From: Panonychus citri
Lineage: Eukaryota > Arthropoda > Arachnida > Trombidiformes > Tetranychidae
DNA length: 64,000 nucleotides
Assembly (NCBI RefSeq): GCF_014898815.1
Contig: NW_026515530.1
Coordinates: 310,001 to 374,000, forward strand
Direction of reading: 5' to 3'
How positions within the stretch are numbered: the first letter of the stretch is position 1; each line of letters starts with the position of its first letter. Positions 13,542-25,172 of the stretch are shown in pieces. A model generated the notes under the pieces. That model saw only the letters and a program-made list of their open reading frames with translations. It was not told where the DNA came from and did no database searches. Position numbers and translations under genes: made by a program.

Positions 13542-15785
13542 TGATTATCCTGGTTAGATTTTGTTCTGGACTCTTGAAAATTTAATCAACGAATTAATTT
13601 GATCACATCAACAACAACAAAAATTCATATGTAAATATCCAACAATTAATGTTAACTTTTCTCTTCTCATAAAGGAAAAGGAAAACAAGTACATTTAACT
13701 TGGTTCATCTTTTAGCAAATTTTCCCAATCGATTCATTTTCGAACAAATTTCTTTCCAATTGGTCATGTCATCCTCTTTTTTTGCTTGACCATTTACCTG
13801 TTTAATCAAAGAAAGGATTATTTTTGGCAATCATTATATATTGATGTTTAATGGTGATGAACAGATTGACTAATTGGTTAACAATCAACTTTCTCAATGT
13901 GTTGGTTAAAAGGGTGATTAACTTTTAACTGGAACTGTAAATTAATCAATGAGACCATCTCTCTGGAATTTCATCAAATGGGTCATTTAACTATTCAAAT
14001 TACATCCAGGATCTTATTCTGGTTAAAATTGTGTTCAAATCAACTGAACATATAAACAAAAATCAACGTAACAATTTATTTCTCAATCTTTTCAATTTCA
14101 TCAAAATTTTAATTCAGATCTTTAAATTCTTCTAATCATCTTAATCAACGATCAACATTTCTTTTCTCGCTCCAATCATAATCATCAATATCATCATTTT
14201 CACTTTTAATCAAGTTTCATTTGAATTAAGACAATTTTTTGTTTTTTTCCCCTTGATTAGTTGAAACTTAAATACACAATTAAGATTTGAAAATCTTTTC
14301 TCCTGCCTGGAAATGATTTTGATACGAAACAATTAAGTCTGTAAATTTAGAATTCTAATCAATTGGATGGCGCAAAAAAAAGTAAAAAATTGCAACTTTA
14401 ATTACACGAATGTTAATCAATTAATGATTATGCAATTTTAATTAACTATGATAATTAATTAAATGGAAAACAAAGTGACAGATTGGGAGTTAATCTTTTG
14501 TTAATCTTGATTAACAGTGATTAAGATGGACAACGAGAACCACGGATTGGAAAATCTAATCATCATCAAGGAGTTTTATGCAATTTCTTATATTTTCATC
14601 AAATCAAATCAATTATAATCTATAGTTAAATCTGATATCATTTTAATTGTTCCAATCTTCACAATCAACTTACAATCTTATTAACAATTGTAATCATATT
14701 GATTTGATTCTGTTATCACCACCTGATCAACTTTCTAATTGTTTAATCCAATTTCAACATGAAAAGCCAATTAATTTGTGTTTCCACCAATTGATAATCC
14801 TGATTATCCTGTAAATCATTTGGTTAGATTTCTCTCTGTTAACAAACACAAACAGCACAATTAACTTTATTAATCTTTGTTCATTATCAAATTGTTATCC
14901 AATAACAATTAATGTTAAATATTTTTTTTGTTTCTCTTTCTCCTTTGTTCAATTAATTTTTCTGTCCTCCATTAATTGTTAATCAATTATCAAAACAAAA
15001 CAATTTTGTTCTTTTCCGTTAATTGTTAATCTCAATTGCACAAATTACTAAATTATTTCCAATCCAGATTATTATTCATTCCTGTTATCATTTTTTTCAA
15101 TCTCGGTTCCTCTCTCTCTCTCTCACTATTTGATTATAATCAACCAGAAGCCTAAAACTTAATTAGCTATCTGATTGTAAACTAATCATTGAAAATCAAT
15201 CAATCTTCAAGATGAGAAACCAAAGCTTAATTATAACAATCAAGACGAGTTATCAATCAGCTCGATAAGAGTACAAGGTAAATGATGATGAAGAATAAGA
15301 AGAAGAGGAAAGAAAAGTATATGAAATGTGAGGAAGAAGAAGAAGATAAAATGTTGAGTAAAAATCCTTTGAGAGTAAAAGTAAAGTCCAAAAAGCGAAG
15401 GTCAAAGGAAGAGATTAAGTTAATCTCTTGCTCGATTGGAAGAGTGAAAAAAGATGGAGCCACAATTTTGGAAAAATCGAAGGTGAAATTCAATTTACGC
15501 GCCTTTCTAATCCTATGTAACTTTAACATCGAAAGTAAATGTAAAGGTTGACCGGTAGATGGAACGACTCAACTCTCTGTCTATTTTCTTTCGGATTCTT
15601 TTCTCATCGATAGCGATAATATCGCCCATTTGAGAAACCACATTTTTCTTTGTTTCATTGGAAAGCGTGTGAAAATCTTTAAGATTTATAAATAATCTCA
15701 TTCTTATTTCTATTTTTCTTTTGTTTTCTTCTAAATTCTTAAAATAAGAATAAATTAACTCTGTTCAAATTGTTATTATATAATC
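13542..15785. other. Intergenic region between the GRIN3-like and SERBP1-like genes
   Basis: AT-rich DNA with many TTAAT/ATTAA words. The proximal part is presumably the GRIN3-like 3'UTR. Open frames on both strands near 15257-15551 are Lys/Glu or Ser/Phe low-complexity mirror images of each other, and I do not call them. About 180-240 bp before the downstream start there is a GTAGATGGA word at 15555-15563 and an ATCGATA core at 15606-15612, which may be promoter elements. I see no RNA gene. Confidence 0.6.
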
Positions 15786-17623
15786 ATGGAGGTGAGTTAT
15801 GGTATTGGAGTGAAGAATAGATATGCTCTATTCATGGCTGATGAAAATGTCGACCCATTGGATTTAATATCTAAACCATTGAAAAATTTAGATTCTTCTA
15901 AAGGTTCACCCTCAGTAAATGAAACCAATAAGGTTAACTCATCTGAATCATTTTCTACCTCCAATGCTCCTGTTAAAGATAATCAGGTTTCCCTAGCAAA
16001 AGGTAAAAGTGTTAAAAAGGTTACTTCTGATTCCAATGATAACCAGGAAACCAAAGGATCATCTAATGCTGCAAAAGAAAGGTCTAGTAATACTGGTAAA
16101 GAAAGATCTAATAATGCTGGTCAAAGTAGAGATCTTGTAAATGGTGAACGTGCTTCTGGCAATCGTGATCGTGATCAAAGAAATAGAACTGATCGTGGTC
16201 GTGGAGGTCGTGGAGGTCGACCTGGTGGTCGAGGTGGTTTTCAAGATGGTGGAGGACGTGAGCATGATGATAATGGTGGACGTCGATTCAATCGTGACCA
16301 GAATCGAGACAAAGAGAATCGATCTGACTATGAAGGACGTGGTGAAAGAAGAGAAGGCCGTGGTCGATTTGATTTCAATCGTTCTGAACGAAGAAATCGA
16401 GACGATGGCGGCAATCATGCGGGTCGTGACAATAGAGAACACAGAGAACATAGAGAACCCAGGGAACCCAGAGAACCAAGAGAACCGAGAGAACCAAGAC
16501 GTGATTTTGTTAAAGATTCGGCTGCTGATTCTAGTAAAGATGCATGGGAATCAAATGAATGGAGTACAGATGCTTGGGGAACTACTGAAGCATTTGGAGA
16601 CTCAACTGACAAAAGACCTCGAGACCGAGAAAGTGGTGGAGAAGGCAGAGGTTCCAGAGGAAGAGGTGAAGGCCGTGGACGAGGTGGATTCAGAGGTCGA
16701 GGACGAGGACGGGGTGGCTTTGATAATCGAGGTAAACGAGAATATGATCGACACTCAGGGTCCGATAAATCAGGAATCAAACCAACGGAAAAACGTGAAG
16801 GCGCCGGATCATTCAACTGGGGACCTGCTGTTGATAATTGGGGTCAAGAACCAGAGGCACAAACTAATCCTGAAGAAACACAAGAAAACCAAGAAGACAA
16901 AAGTAAAATCGGCGATTGGAACACAGGGGGTGATGAAGCCTCTAAGGAAGAAGTTAAAACTGACGATGAAGCAACTAAAGTTGAAATAAGTTACGATGAA
17001 TGGAAAAAACAGGAAGAAGAGAAAAGATTAGTCCCAAAATGGAACATTCGAAAACCAGGTGAAGGTGAGGAGAATAATCCTGAATTCAAAAAAGGTTATG
17101 TGCTCAAGAAAAAAGACGATGACAATGCCGATGACGATGAATACGAAGAAATTGAAGTGGTAAGTTGAAATTTTCTTTAAATTTTCTTTTTTCTTTATCT
17201 CCTTCAATTTAAGCCGATTTTTCTGTCTTATCTAATGGCAAGAGGAACATGCTACGTCGGAGAGATTAACAATCCAATCACGAGACCTGAGATAATCTTT
17301 ATTGTCTTTGTTGTTCAAAATTGTATTAACATTTATCTCTTTCTCAAATTGATAAATTCTCTTTTCAGGAAATAAGGCATGGAAGAGAAAAGAAATTGTT
17401 AGACATTGAAATTAATTTCAAGGATGAAAATCGAGACATGAGAAGAGGCAGAGGTCGAGGTGGTCCAAGAGGTGGAAGAGGTGGACCTGGAGGACGAGGT
17501 GGAGGCGGCGGTCGTGGTGAAAGAGATGGTGATCGCTCTGACCGACGCAGGGGAAGAGAAGCTTCAAAACAATCAGCACCGAAAGTTGATGATATGGAAG
17601 CTTTCCCATCATTAAATGCTTAA
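15786..17623 (+). CDS. vig: SERBP1/HABP4/vig-family RGG mRNA- and ribosome-binding protein
   Basis: Cytoplasmic RNA-binding protein of the Stm1/SERBP1 family, known to clamp idle 80S ribosomes and bind mRNA. Two exons, 15786-17159 and 17369-17623 (intron GTAAGT...TTTCAG, phase 0), give 542 aa. The N-terminus (GVKNRYALFMADENVDPLD) is the family's short conserved motif. The middle has RGG/GRGG boxes, an acidic/basic RE stretch with about six tandem REP units near residues 218-236, and a second RGG block. The conserved C-terminal core reads YDEWKKQEEEKR, then PKWNIRKPGEGE. Exon 2 holds a third RGG tract and ends DDMEAFPSLNA, the typical tail. The ATG at 15786 is the first in frame. A polyA signal AATAAA is at 17991-17996. 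The insect orthologue is vig/vig2; orthology to one of those is not resolved. Confidence 0.9.
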
Positions 17624-17990
17624 GAAAATTATTCAAATTGATAATTAAGCTTTCTCCTAATTAACACACACACACCACACACAAACACACTCTCAAGTTG
17701 ACACTTGATTTTCTTCTCTAATTTATCCTTAGACTTTGATTATCGCGATTGATTCGGTTGTAAGAAAAGCTTTAACATGTTTCATATCCAATCGAAAACC
17801 AGCTCAATTAAAAAAGTTAATTGTCTCAATTTTCATTCTTGATTGTGGTTCTATCCTCATTTTATCCTTTTGGCTTTGTAATACTTCTCGATCTGTTTTC
17901 TTTTCCATTGTAAACATTAATCAATTGCGTTGTTTGAATGTAAATTGGCAAAAGCAATTAATTACGTTCTTCAATGATGAATCGTCTGAT

Positions 17991-17996
17991 AATAAA
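17991..17996 (+). promoter_or_regulatory. Polyadenylation signal of the SERBP1-like gene
   Basis: AATAAA lies about 370 nt after the stop codon and before the convergent USE1 gene. Inferred from position and sequence only. Confidence 0.5.
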
Positions 17997-18079
17997 ATTA
18001 TATTATTACAAAAAGGATAAAACAAAAAAAAATAAGAGCATTTTGTTTACATCTTTCCTTTTTTAATCTCAACTATTGT

Positions 18080-18912
18080 TCATACTAAACTTTCCGGATA
18101 ATTGAACTTTTTGGTGAAAATTTTCATAAACAAAACCATCCAAAGGAAAGCGAAAGCAGTTAATCCCAACATGATCCAAATCCACAGTTGACAAGATCGA
18201 CGGACGAATTCACTTAAACGATCAGAACTTTTCTTTAATCCGGAAGAATTTACATCGGCAACATTAGTCGCCGATTCGATTGTCTCACAATCTTTGCGAA
18301 TCACTTGACTAGATTTGATTGCAAATTCTTTCAAATTCTTGGTAAAATCAAGCATATCGGCTGCCGCTTCGGCCTGAATCAACATGGTCTCACCAAGAAT
18401 CGCCGATTCATCTTGTTTACCTTCACTCGTTTTGTTGGGCTCATCTTTTTTCAACACAAATCGATTCCTTAAACCATCATTTGTCTCCTGGTCGCCATTC
18501 AGTAGTTCATTTCTCACTTCTTCAGTATATTTTGCTTTTGATTTGATTCCAATTTCCTTGTTTTACATGTTGATTCAGTTGTAGCGGTTGAAGGAACTGG
18601 TGATAATATTTGACAGGCGAGTAATTTTTGTGAAGAACTTTTCAGTTTATCCAAGTCAATTAGACCTTTTAAGAATTTAACATTACGAATATATTCAGCT
18701 AATTCGTCTTGATCAGATTTAAGAATATCCATTCGGCGAAGTTCACCCAATTTCTCTTCCAAAGCAATTAAATAAGATTCCAAACGCCAACGGTAATCTT
18801 CATTTGAGTGATTAACCATTTCCATACATTTGTTTAATAAACGTTTAAAGTCAATTAGAAGTCGCTGTCCAACCGATGAACCAGCGGCTGTTAAACATTC
18901 ACCTTCCGTCAT
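18080..18912 (-). CDS. USE1: Vesicle transport protein USE1 (ER Q-SNARE), with an apparent one-base frameshift
   Basis: USE1 is the ER SNARE that acts with syntaxin 18, BNIP1 and SEC22 in Golgi-to-ER retrieval. The first part, from ATG at 18912 (the upstream in-frame codon is TTG), encodes the N-terminal helical region: DFKRLLNKCMEMV, DYRWRLESYLIALEEKL, then FLKGLIDLDKLKSSSQKLLACQ. The second part, in another frame, begins AKYTEEVRNELLNG and contains the SNARE helix (LGETMLIQAEAAADMLDFTK, then QVIRKDCETIE) and one C-terminal TM helix (residues about 250-270). The frames join only if one base is added, most simply an A in the coding-strand A-runs at 18530-18539. With it the product is 277 aa, close to the family's usual 260. 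No usable GT-AG intron bridges the two parts. The gene is tail-to-tail with the SERBP1-like gene. Confidence 0.85.
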
Positions 18913-19088
18913 CACAACTTTCAACTATTAATGTAACAAAATATCAAAACAAATTTAAATCAATTTGAAAGAATTAAAAAAAATCAAGAGAAAAGTAAAA
19001 AAAAAAATTAACTCAGAATAAAAATTTTCTCAATTTGTAACAAATTCATTTGTTTACAAAACCGAAATTAGTTCCTAATGCCACCAAG

Positions 19089-19098
19089 AGATGGCGCC
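19089..19098 (+). promoter_or_regulatory. AGATGGCGCC motif upstream of USE1
   Basis: This GC-rich word in AT-rich DNA lies about 180 bp upstream of the USE1 ATG. It resembles the core of CTCF/YY1-type sites and recurs upstream of the septin and BTB genes. Function is inferred. Confidence 0.4.
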
Positions 19099-19893
19099 AC
19101 TAATTCTCTAATTGAGTGTAACAATTAATTGATTTTAAATTAATTAAATGTTGAAACTGTGATTAAAAATAATATTCAATTCTCTCAGTTGATGTTGAAT
19201 AGTTTTCTAATATTTACCCTGAGAAACTTAATGAGTTGGTAATTGTTGTTTTGCTTTATGATAAACACACAAATGATTAACTAATTGTTTTATGATTGAA
19301 ATGATTTTAATGATGATAATTATGATTACAGGCAGTGAGTAATTTTTCAATATGATTTAAAAGCTCAAATAAATTAAAGTTTCTCTTTGATTGTTGATTA
19401 ATTTTGTTAAGAAGCAAATTTTGATTAGCCTAATGATCAATACTAATATGATATAATATGATTGATTTTGATGATTTCACTTTTTCATTTAAATGATTTG
19501 ACAAGAGATTTAATTAAATTGCTCTTTTCCATTGAACAAATTATCAATTAAAAAGTATTTTCATTGAAAGATGAAAACTAAAAGACGAGATTAAAGAGAT
19601 TTTGGTTTTCCATCCATTGAATAGTTAAATCAATCCAAGACAATTAAATTAATCTTTAATAGTTTGTAATCTAAGAAGAAAAAAGTTTCTAGTAATTTTA
19701 ATTTTGAGTAATTTTGTTAATTTTCACCGTCCAATTAAGTTAATCAATCCAATCAGTGTCTCGTAGTTGTTGTCCACTCCTGAAAAGTTCAATCCAATTG
19801 ACGAAAAGCGAGAAGGAAAAAAAACACAATTCATTTAATTGTTATCTATTTAATCCAATGAACAATAATTTCTAATTGCGATTAAATTGTTAA

Positions 19894-21560
19894 TCAAGTA
19901 TCCTCGCGATCACTGAGACTGGAAGTTGACCCGAGAGCACGACATAAACATAGAGAAATAATCATTCCAAAAAGCTAAATCAAAGGGAAGAGAATAAAAC
20001 AAAATTGTGATTAACCCAATTCGAAGCTTAATTGTTTCAACAATTTACCGTAATTCCTGAAAATCCGCAGCCAATTATAATGAACACCAAACACTCAGTT
20101 CTTATGAACGCTTCCAATGCCGATTCACATCCCTGTAGATATTAAATGTTATCAGAATTATTTTTTTCATCGAAAATGATTAACTAATATTTCCCTTGAT
20201 TACCTTATTGTGACGATAAGTATCTGGAAAATTAGATTTACACTTTTCGTAATCAATTGGTCGAGGATTAATGTAAGAGTGTTTCTCTTTCATGTTAATC
20301 AAAGTACAACAAGTCTTGACCAGAGTGTTTCCTTGACCACCGACTGATTGATTTCGCCAAACAGATAGACGATAGTCTTCCGGTCCACCGATTCCACAGC
20401 ATTCATACTACATGATAGAATTATAGAGAAAATGTAAAGTGGAAGAAAAATAAATTCCATATAAGAGTTAATCACGATTCTCTACAAAGATCAATTAATT
20501 ACTTTGGTTTGAGCCAAATCGATGGCCGCAGTTAGAGCGTCATTGTAACCATATTGTTTCTGTAGTTTGTCCGTTAATTTAAGCTTCAATTCAGCGACTA
20601 CTTTTTCTTGGAAAACAACGGCTAAAACTCCGACAGTTAATTCGAGAGCGAAAATAATGAAAAGAAAGGCCATGAACTAGAAAAAAAATTAGAAGAGTTG
20701 ACAATTAAGTTGACAGTTGATTCGAGAATCAATAATGTGGAATCGAATCAAAAATCGTACATTTAAATTGGTCTAATTTTGCAATCTAATTGTTTCTCTT
20801 TCTCGTACAATCAAATTGATGGGAAAATTTTTACCAATTTAGATTGAATTTCAATCGTAATCAAATCAGTGAATCACATCAAGGTGAAGTTTAATTGGTT
20901 TAGTGATTAACCTCATCTTCTTTCATCATCATCATTATAATCAATTTGAAAGGTTGATTAACTTTTCTCTCGATCTCTTTTTTTCTGATTCAGTTTTATG
21001 AAATTCATTCAGTGGCACAATCAAATTAGAATTTAACTTTTTCTCTTCTTCTTCGGGATTAATAGTTGATTAATCTATTGATAGAAGGGATTAAATGATA
21101 ATAAAAGAATATGGGGAAAAAGAGAAGCCCTAGGAGAGAGAGAGAATGAGAAATTAATTCTATGGAGAAAGAGTTCCAATAGAAATAGAATTTAATTTGT
21201 TGCGAAGAATAACCAAAATCATTTAATACTTCGTGGGAACAATTAGTTAAATCAAGTGAGAAGAGAAATTAAAAAACTTACAAGAATTAATAGAAAACGT
21301 AAATCTTTAAGTGCACCACAACATCCACAAAAACCGATGATGAAAATAGCCGATCCAATGGCGATCGAAGCCCAGGCCAAATATTGTGGAAGAGCGTAAG
21401 ATGTTGTCTGATTAGCGAAAAGGCCAAATAAAAGTGACCTTTCATCTTCTACGAGGAAAAATATTCCAAGAGAGAAAAAAATTATTCCGCTTGACCAGAA
21501 GATTGCGTTGAATATTAATAGTAACAGTTTGGCACATTTAGCACCGCAGCTTAAAGCCAT
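19894..21560 (-). CDS. Tetraspanin
   Basis: Four-TM membrane organiser of the tetraspanin family. Five exons on the - strand: 21560-21282, 20676-20503, 20407-20204, 20132-20049 and 19974-19894, all phase 0 with GT-AG borders; 273 aa. TM1 is LLLLIFNAIFWSSGIIFFSLG. TM2 ends in the signature GFCGCCGALKD. TM3 is FLFIIFALELTVGVLAVVF. The large extracellular loop carries YECCGIGGPEDY (the CCG motif), VKTCC and a later GCESAL cysteine. TM4 is CLVFIIIGCGFSGIT..LFGMIISLCL, and the tail ends CRALGSTSSLSDREDT. The cytoplasmic N-terminus has palmitoylation-type cysteines (ALSCGAKC). Start ATG at 21560. The paralogue within the large arthropod tetraspanin set cannot be fixed by eye. Confidence 0.93.
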
Positions 21561-24014
21561 TTTATCCCGTAGAGAATCAATGGTGATTAGTTAATTAGTT
21601 AATTAGCACAATTAGAGTGAGTGAGGAACAATCAAATTTAATTAAAGGTTAAAATAATAAATATGTAAGAAACTTAAAGATTAGGGTTGGATTGATTTTA
21701 GATTAACAGGATTAATGTAATTGAATGGAAAAGTGTAGCACTTAAAAAATTGAATTAAATTTCAAGAATTGATTGTAAACAGGTAGACGATAATGTAACA
21801 ATTGGTAAGATAATTAAGTTTCATGGTGAGTTGATTGTTGTTTGAATAAACAATTAAAGCTAAAGGTAAGAGATGAGAGATGAGAAAATAAAAGAGTAGA
21901 TTGAATGAAAGAGTGAATTTGACAATTTATCCTGTTGGATAAACGATTGAGCGGGAATGAGAAATGAAGAGAGAGAGAGAGAGAGAGAGAGACGATGATG
22001 ATGATGATGATGAGACTGATGATAGAGTGAGAAAGACAAATGAAAAAGAGAAAGGCTGAAGAGAGAGATGATGATGATAGGGAATGATGATGAAATTGAT
22101 GGGGCGATATGATAACACAGGATTGAAATGTTACATGTAAGGATTAAGATGATGAAGATAAGGATGATAAGTTTGATGTCCAGGAGGAGAAAGTGGGAGT
22201 TACACTTGGATGATATTAAATTGTAATACTACATCATAGATGATGAATGATTGTGGAAAAATTAAAAATGAATGAAGTGATTTGTTGTAAAGACTTTTTC
22301 TCAGTTTTGTCTGTGATGACAAAAAGAAAGAGAAATGATAAAGATAAACATCTGCTCTTTCTTTATCATCACAATTTATCCATTACAAGTTAATTAATCT
22401 ACACACAATTTACACAATTAACTCTCTCACCTTAATTGTGCAATCAATTATCACGACAATCAAATAAAACGGACACTTTTTCTTAATCTTCATCAATGAA
22501 ACTTTATTTCAATAAAACTTTTCAACTCATCTAAATATACAAACACGAATGATAATTGACCTGAAAATTGTTGGTTAATTAAATCAAATCGAGAGAGAAA
22601 CAAAAAAAAAGTGATTACGATTATCGTTGCATCGTAAACCAAGCGATGATTAACTGATTGTCGAATCAAAAATGTTAATACTAATCTTTTATCAAGTATA
22701 AGAGCTCAACATTGATTGTGTTTAGTTTATTAAGACAATTGATTTAATTTTCATCCGAATCACTAGTAATGTAAACATTGATTTGGTTAACTCTTTTTTC
22801 GTGTTTACATTTAGTTGAATGAGTTTGTGACTACAACGATTGTAACAGTAATAATAATAACAAGATGACCATTTGAAGATAACTGGACATAGATGATGGA
22901 CAATGTGACAATAAAAAGTAACAATAATAATCAAAATAATGTAACAACATAAAATTGGAATGAAAATAAAAGATAATCATTGGAAACCATTATCATCAGA
23001 ATGGAGTTGATATTATATTCAATCAAAGTAAGATGATGATGATTACTATGATTAGAACCATCATGAGAAAATGATGAACAGGAAAATTCATCATCTATTT
23101 TATGATTTAATGATAATATTGCTTTGATTCTGTTCCTTTGCCATTGATTTGATTTGTTGACTTTCGCGTGTTGATAACAAACAAAAAAATATCATTTCCA
23201 AAGGGAAGAGAGAGAGAGAGAGAGAAAGATGAAGATAATAATAATGATGTAGATTATGATTATGATGAGGGAGGATCTCTATCAGGTCAGAATTAGCTTT
23301 ACATCAGGTTAACATTAATTTTAATTTCTCATCCTGAGTGAGAGAGAGAGAGAGAAGAGAAAATAAAATATCCTTTTCCATTTTGCTCTTTCCAAGCAAA
23401 ATATAAAAAAAGAAACACTTGCCACACCCTTGGAATTGATGATATTTGTGGTTCAAGTTGCTCTCTCATTATATTAAGCTGAATGTTGTGTTTGGTGTGA
23501 TACCTTTTGTCTTCCATCATAATAATATATTCCTATGACTTTGTTTTGATTCTAACGCACGATGACAACAATTTACAAAAGAACCGGAAATATAGGGTTA
23601 ATTCCATCCGTTTTTCTTTTTGGAAGATGCTTTTCATTTCCATCGAATTGTTAACCTGGTTAACCTTTTGTATTCCACTTATCTGGTCACCATCGTCAAG
23701 TTACAGTCTCTCCACAATTCAGTTCTCTCTCTCTCTCTCTCTCTTTTTCTAGATCATGATAGTTCATTGGAATCCTAAAGGTTTTCTCATTGAAAATAAA
23801 CTTTGATTCAATTCGCATGGTTGGTTAGATGGATTAAATATATAATATGAATACGAGTTTACTGGTGCATTTAAATGCTTTTGCTTTAAATGTTTGTCTC
23901 ACTCTTTATGCTGATTAATCTTGACGATGACAATGTTGAAGATGAGTAGAGATGATAAAGATGAGAGGATAAAGTAAAGAGCAAATCTGATGATTCGACG
24001 TAACTTTAATTGGA
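21561..24014. other. Intergenic region between tetraspanin and PI synthase
   Basis: No gene seen. The region holds GA/TC and GAT microsatellites (for example 21968-22012, 23209-23226, 23339-23352 and 23723-23744), ATGATG clusters and AT-rich DNA. Short open frames here are low-complexity and lack domains. Confidence 0.6.
21968..22012. repeat. (GA)n followed by (GAT)n microsatellite
   Basis: Twelve or so GA units directly followed by about six GAT units. Visible directly, upstream of the tetraspanin start. Confidence 0.9.
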
Positions 24015-24789
24015 TTAATTTGCTTTCTGTGATCTCTCCAATACATCAATCGATCCAATGTTAATTACTGCAGACATCGCCTGAAGAATGGTAATGATAA
24101 GCTTGAGTATAGCGATCGGTCCTGAAATCCATGCAATCAATGGATACAATCCAACATTTACAAATTTAACTAATCAAACAATAGATGAAAGAAAAGAAAA
24201 CAATTAAATACACAAAAGGGATAAAGAGATTTGTTGATTGTGTAGACAGAAAATTAAACTTACCATTTGGTCCTGAAGTAAAGTGACATAAGTAGAGAGA
24301 CACATAGAAAACCTCATTGAAGAAACACATGAAGAAAAGAACTGCTCTTGATGTATAATAAATTCTGAGAATTTTGTTCTCACTCAGATCAATGAATTTA
24401 TGGCTCGTTTTCCCTTGTAAAAGTGACCCCCAAATGTGAACCCAGTGACCGGCGATGTCAATTAAATTGATCAACTGGAAGAAGAACATGTATCGAGGAT
24501 AGAAAAGACCAAGAACCATAACCAAACACATTGTTCCGCATCGATCGGTGAGTTGATCCAAAATGGCTCCAAATTTAGTCGATTGGTTAAACGCTCTCGC
24601 GGCATGGCCATCGAAAGCATCCAGAAAAGCGCTCAAGAAGTAACAAATCAACGCTTTCTTGTAATCATCTTTCATGTAGTAGAAAGAAATGAAAGCCAAT
24701 ATGATGCGAGCATAACCGATCAGGTTTGGAATGAAAAGGAAAATGTTCTCATTGGAAGAAGATGATTTAGTTGTTGATTTTGATTCCAT
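24015..24789 (-). CDS. CDIPT: CDP-diacylglycerol--inositol 3-phosphatidyltransferase (PI synthase)
   Basis: ER membrane enzyme that joins CDP-diacylglycerol and myo-inositol to give phosphatidylinositol. Two exons on the - strand: 24789-24264 and 24169-24015 (intron GTAAGT...TTAG, phase 1); 226 aa, near the usual 213. The CDP-alcohol phosphotransferase signature DGxxARx8GxxxDxxxD is intact: D60 G61, A64 R65, G74, D78 and D82. Hydrophobic segments typical of the family surround it (NLIGYARIILAFISFYYM, MCLVMVLGLFY, VLFFMCFFNEVFYVSLYL). Exon 2 encodes the last TM (LYPLIAWISGPIAILKLIIT) and a short tail ending ERSQKAN. The ATG at 24789 is preceded by an in-frame AT-rich leader with no other ATG near. 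THOC5 lies 383 bp further right on the same strand. Confidence 0.95.
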
Positions 24790-25172
24790 TGTTGATTTTA
24801 AGTGAAAAAGAATAAATAAAAATGATTAAAAGTAAACAATTAAACACTGAAAGTGAGACAGAGGAAAATCATTGAACAAATAACAACAAAATAACCGAGA
24901 CACTTTATAGATTTTTAGTTTGTTGTTACTCTTGGTTACCGATTGTTTCCCTATAGCAACGTCAATGGAAGCCAATTAAGTGTAAGAATTAACTTCTTTT
25001 TAATTAATGTAAACATAATAGTTTCTTTATGTTTATCGCAATAATACAATGATAGAGTGATTGATGATGATGATTATGGGTTTTCACTCGGTTTGTCTGG
25101 ACTGTTTTGTTGTTTGTGGTGATTTTTCAATGATCAATTTGAGTCTAAATTGTGTATGTGTGATTAAGATGA
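24790..25172. other. Intergenic spacer between THOC5 and PI synthase
   Basis: 383 bp, presumably holding the THOC5 3'UTR and the PI synthase promoter. AT-rich with no recognisable element; the open frame on the + strand is antisense to THOC5. Confidence 0.5.

Noticed and set aside
15257..15551. Overlapping 90-aa open frames on both strands
   Set aside because: Charged or hydrophobic low-complexity with no splice partners; the SERBP1-like gene starts downstream of them.
16059..16816. Long antisense and alternative frames in the SERBP1-like exon
   Set aside because: They are shadows of the Arg/Gly/Asp-rich coding frame, whose codon bias keeps other frames open; they show no family similarity.
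17736..18020. 94-aa open frame after the SERBP1-like stop
   Set aside because: Lies in the probable 3'UTR before its AATAAA, and no domain is visible.
18535..18570. Tiny intron joining the USE1 frames
   Set aside because: The best GT...AG pair is about 32 bp, half the shortest intron here, and gives a stop codon after joining.
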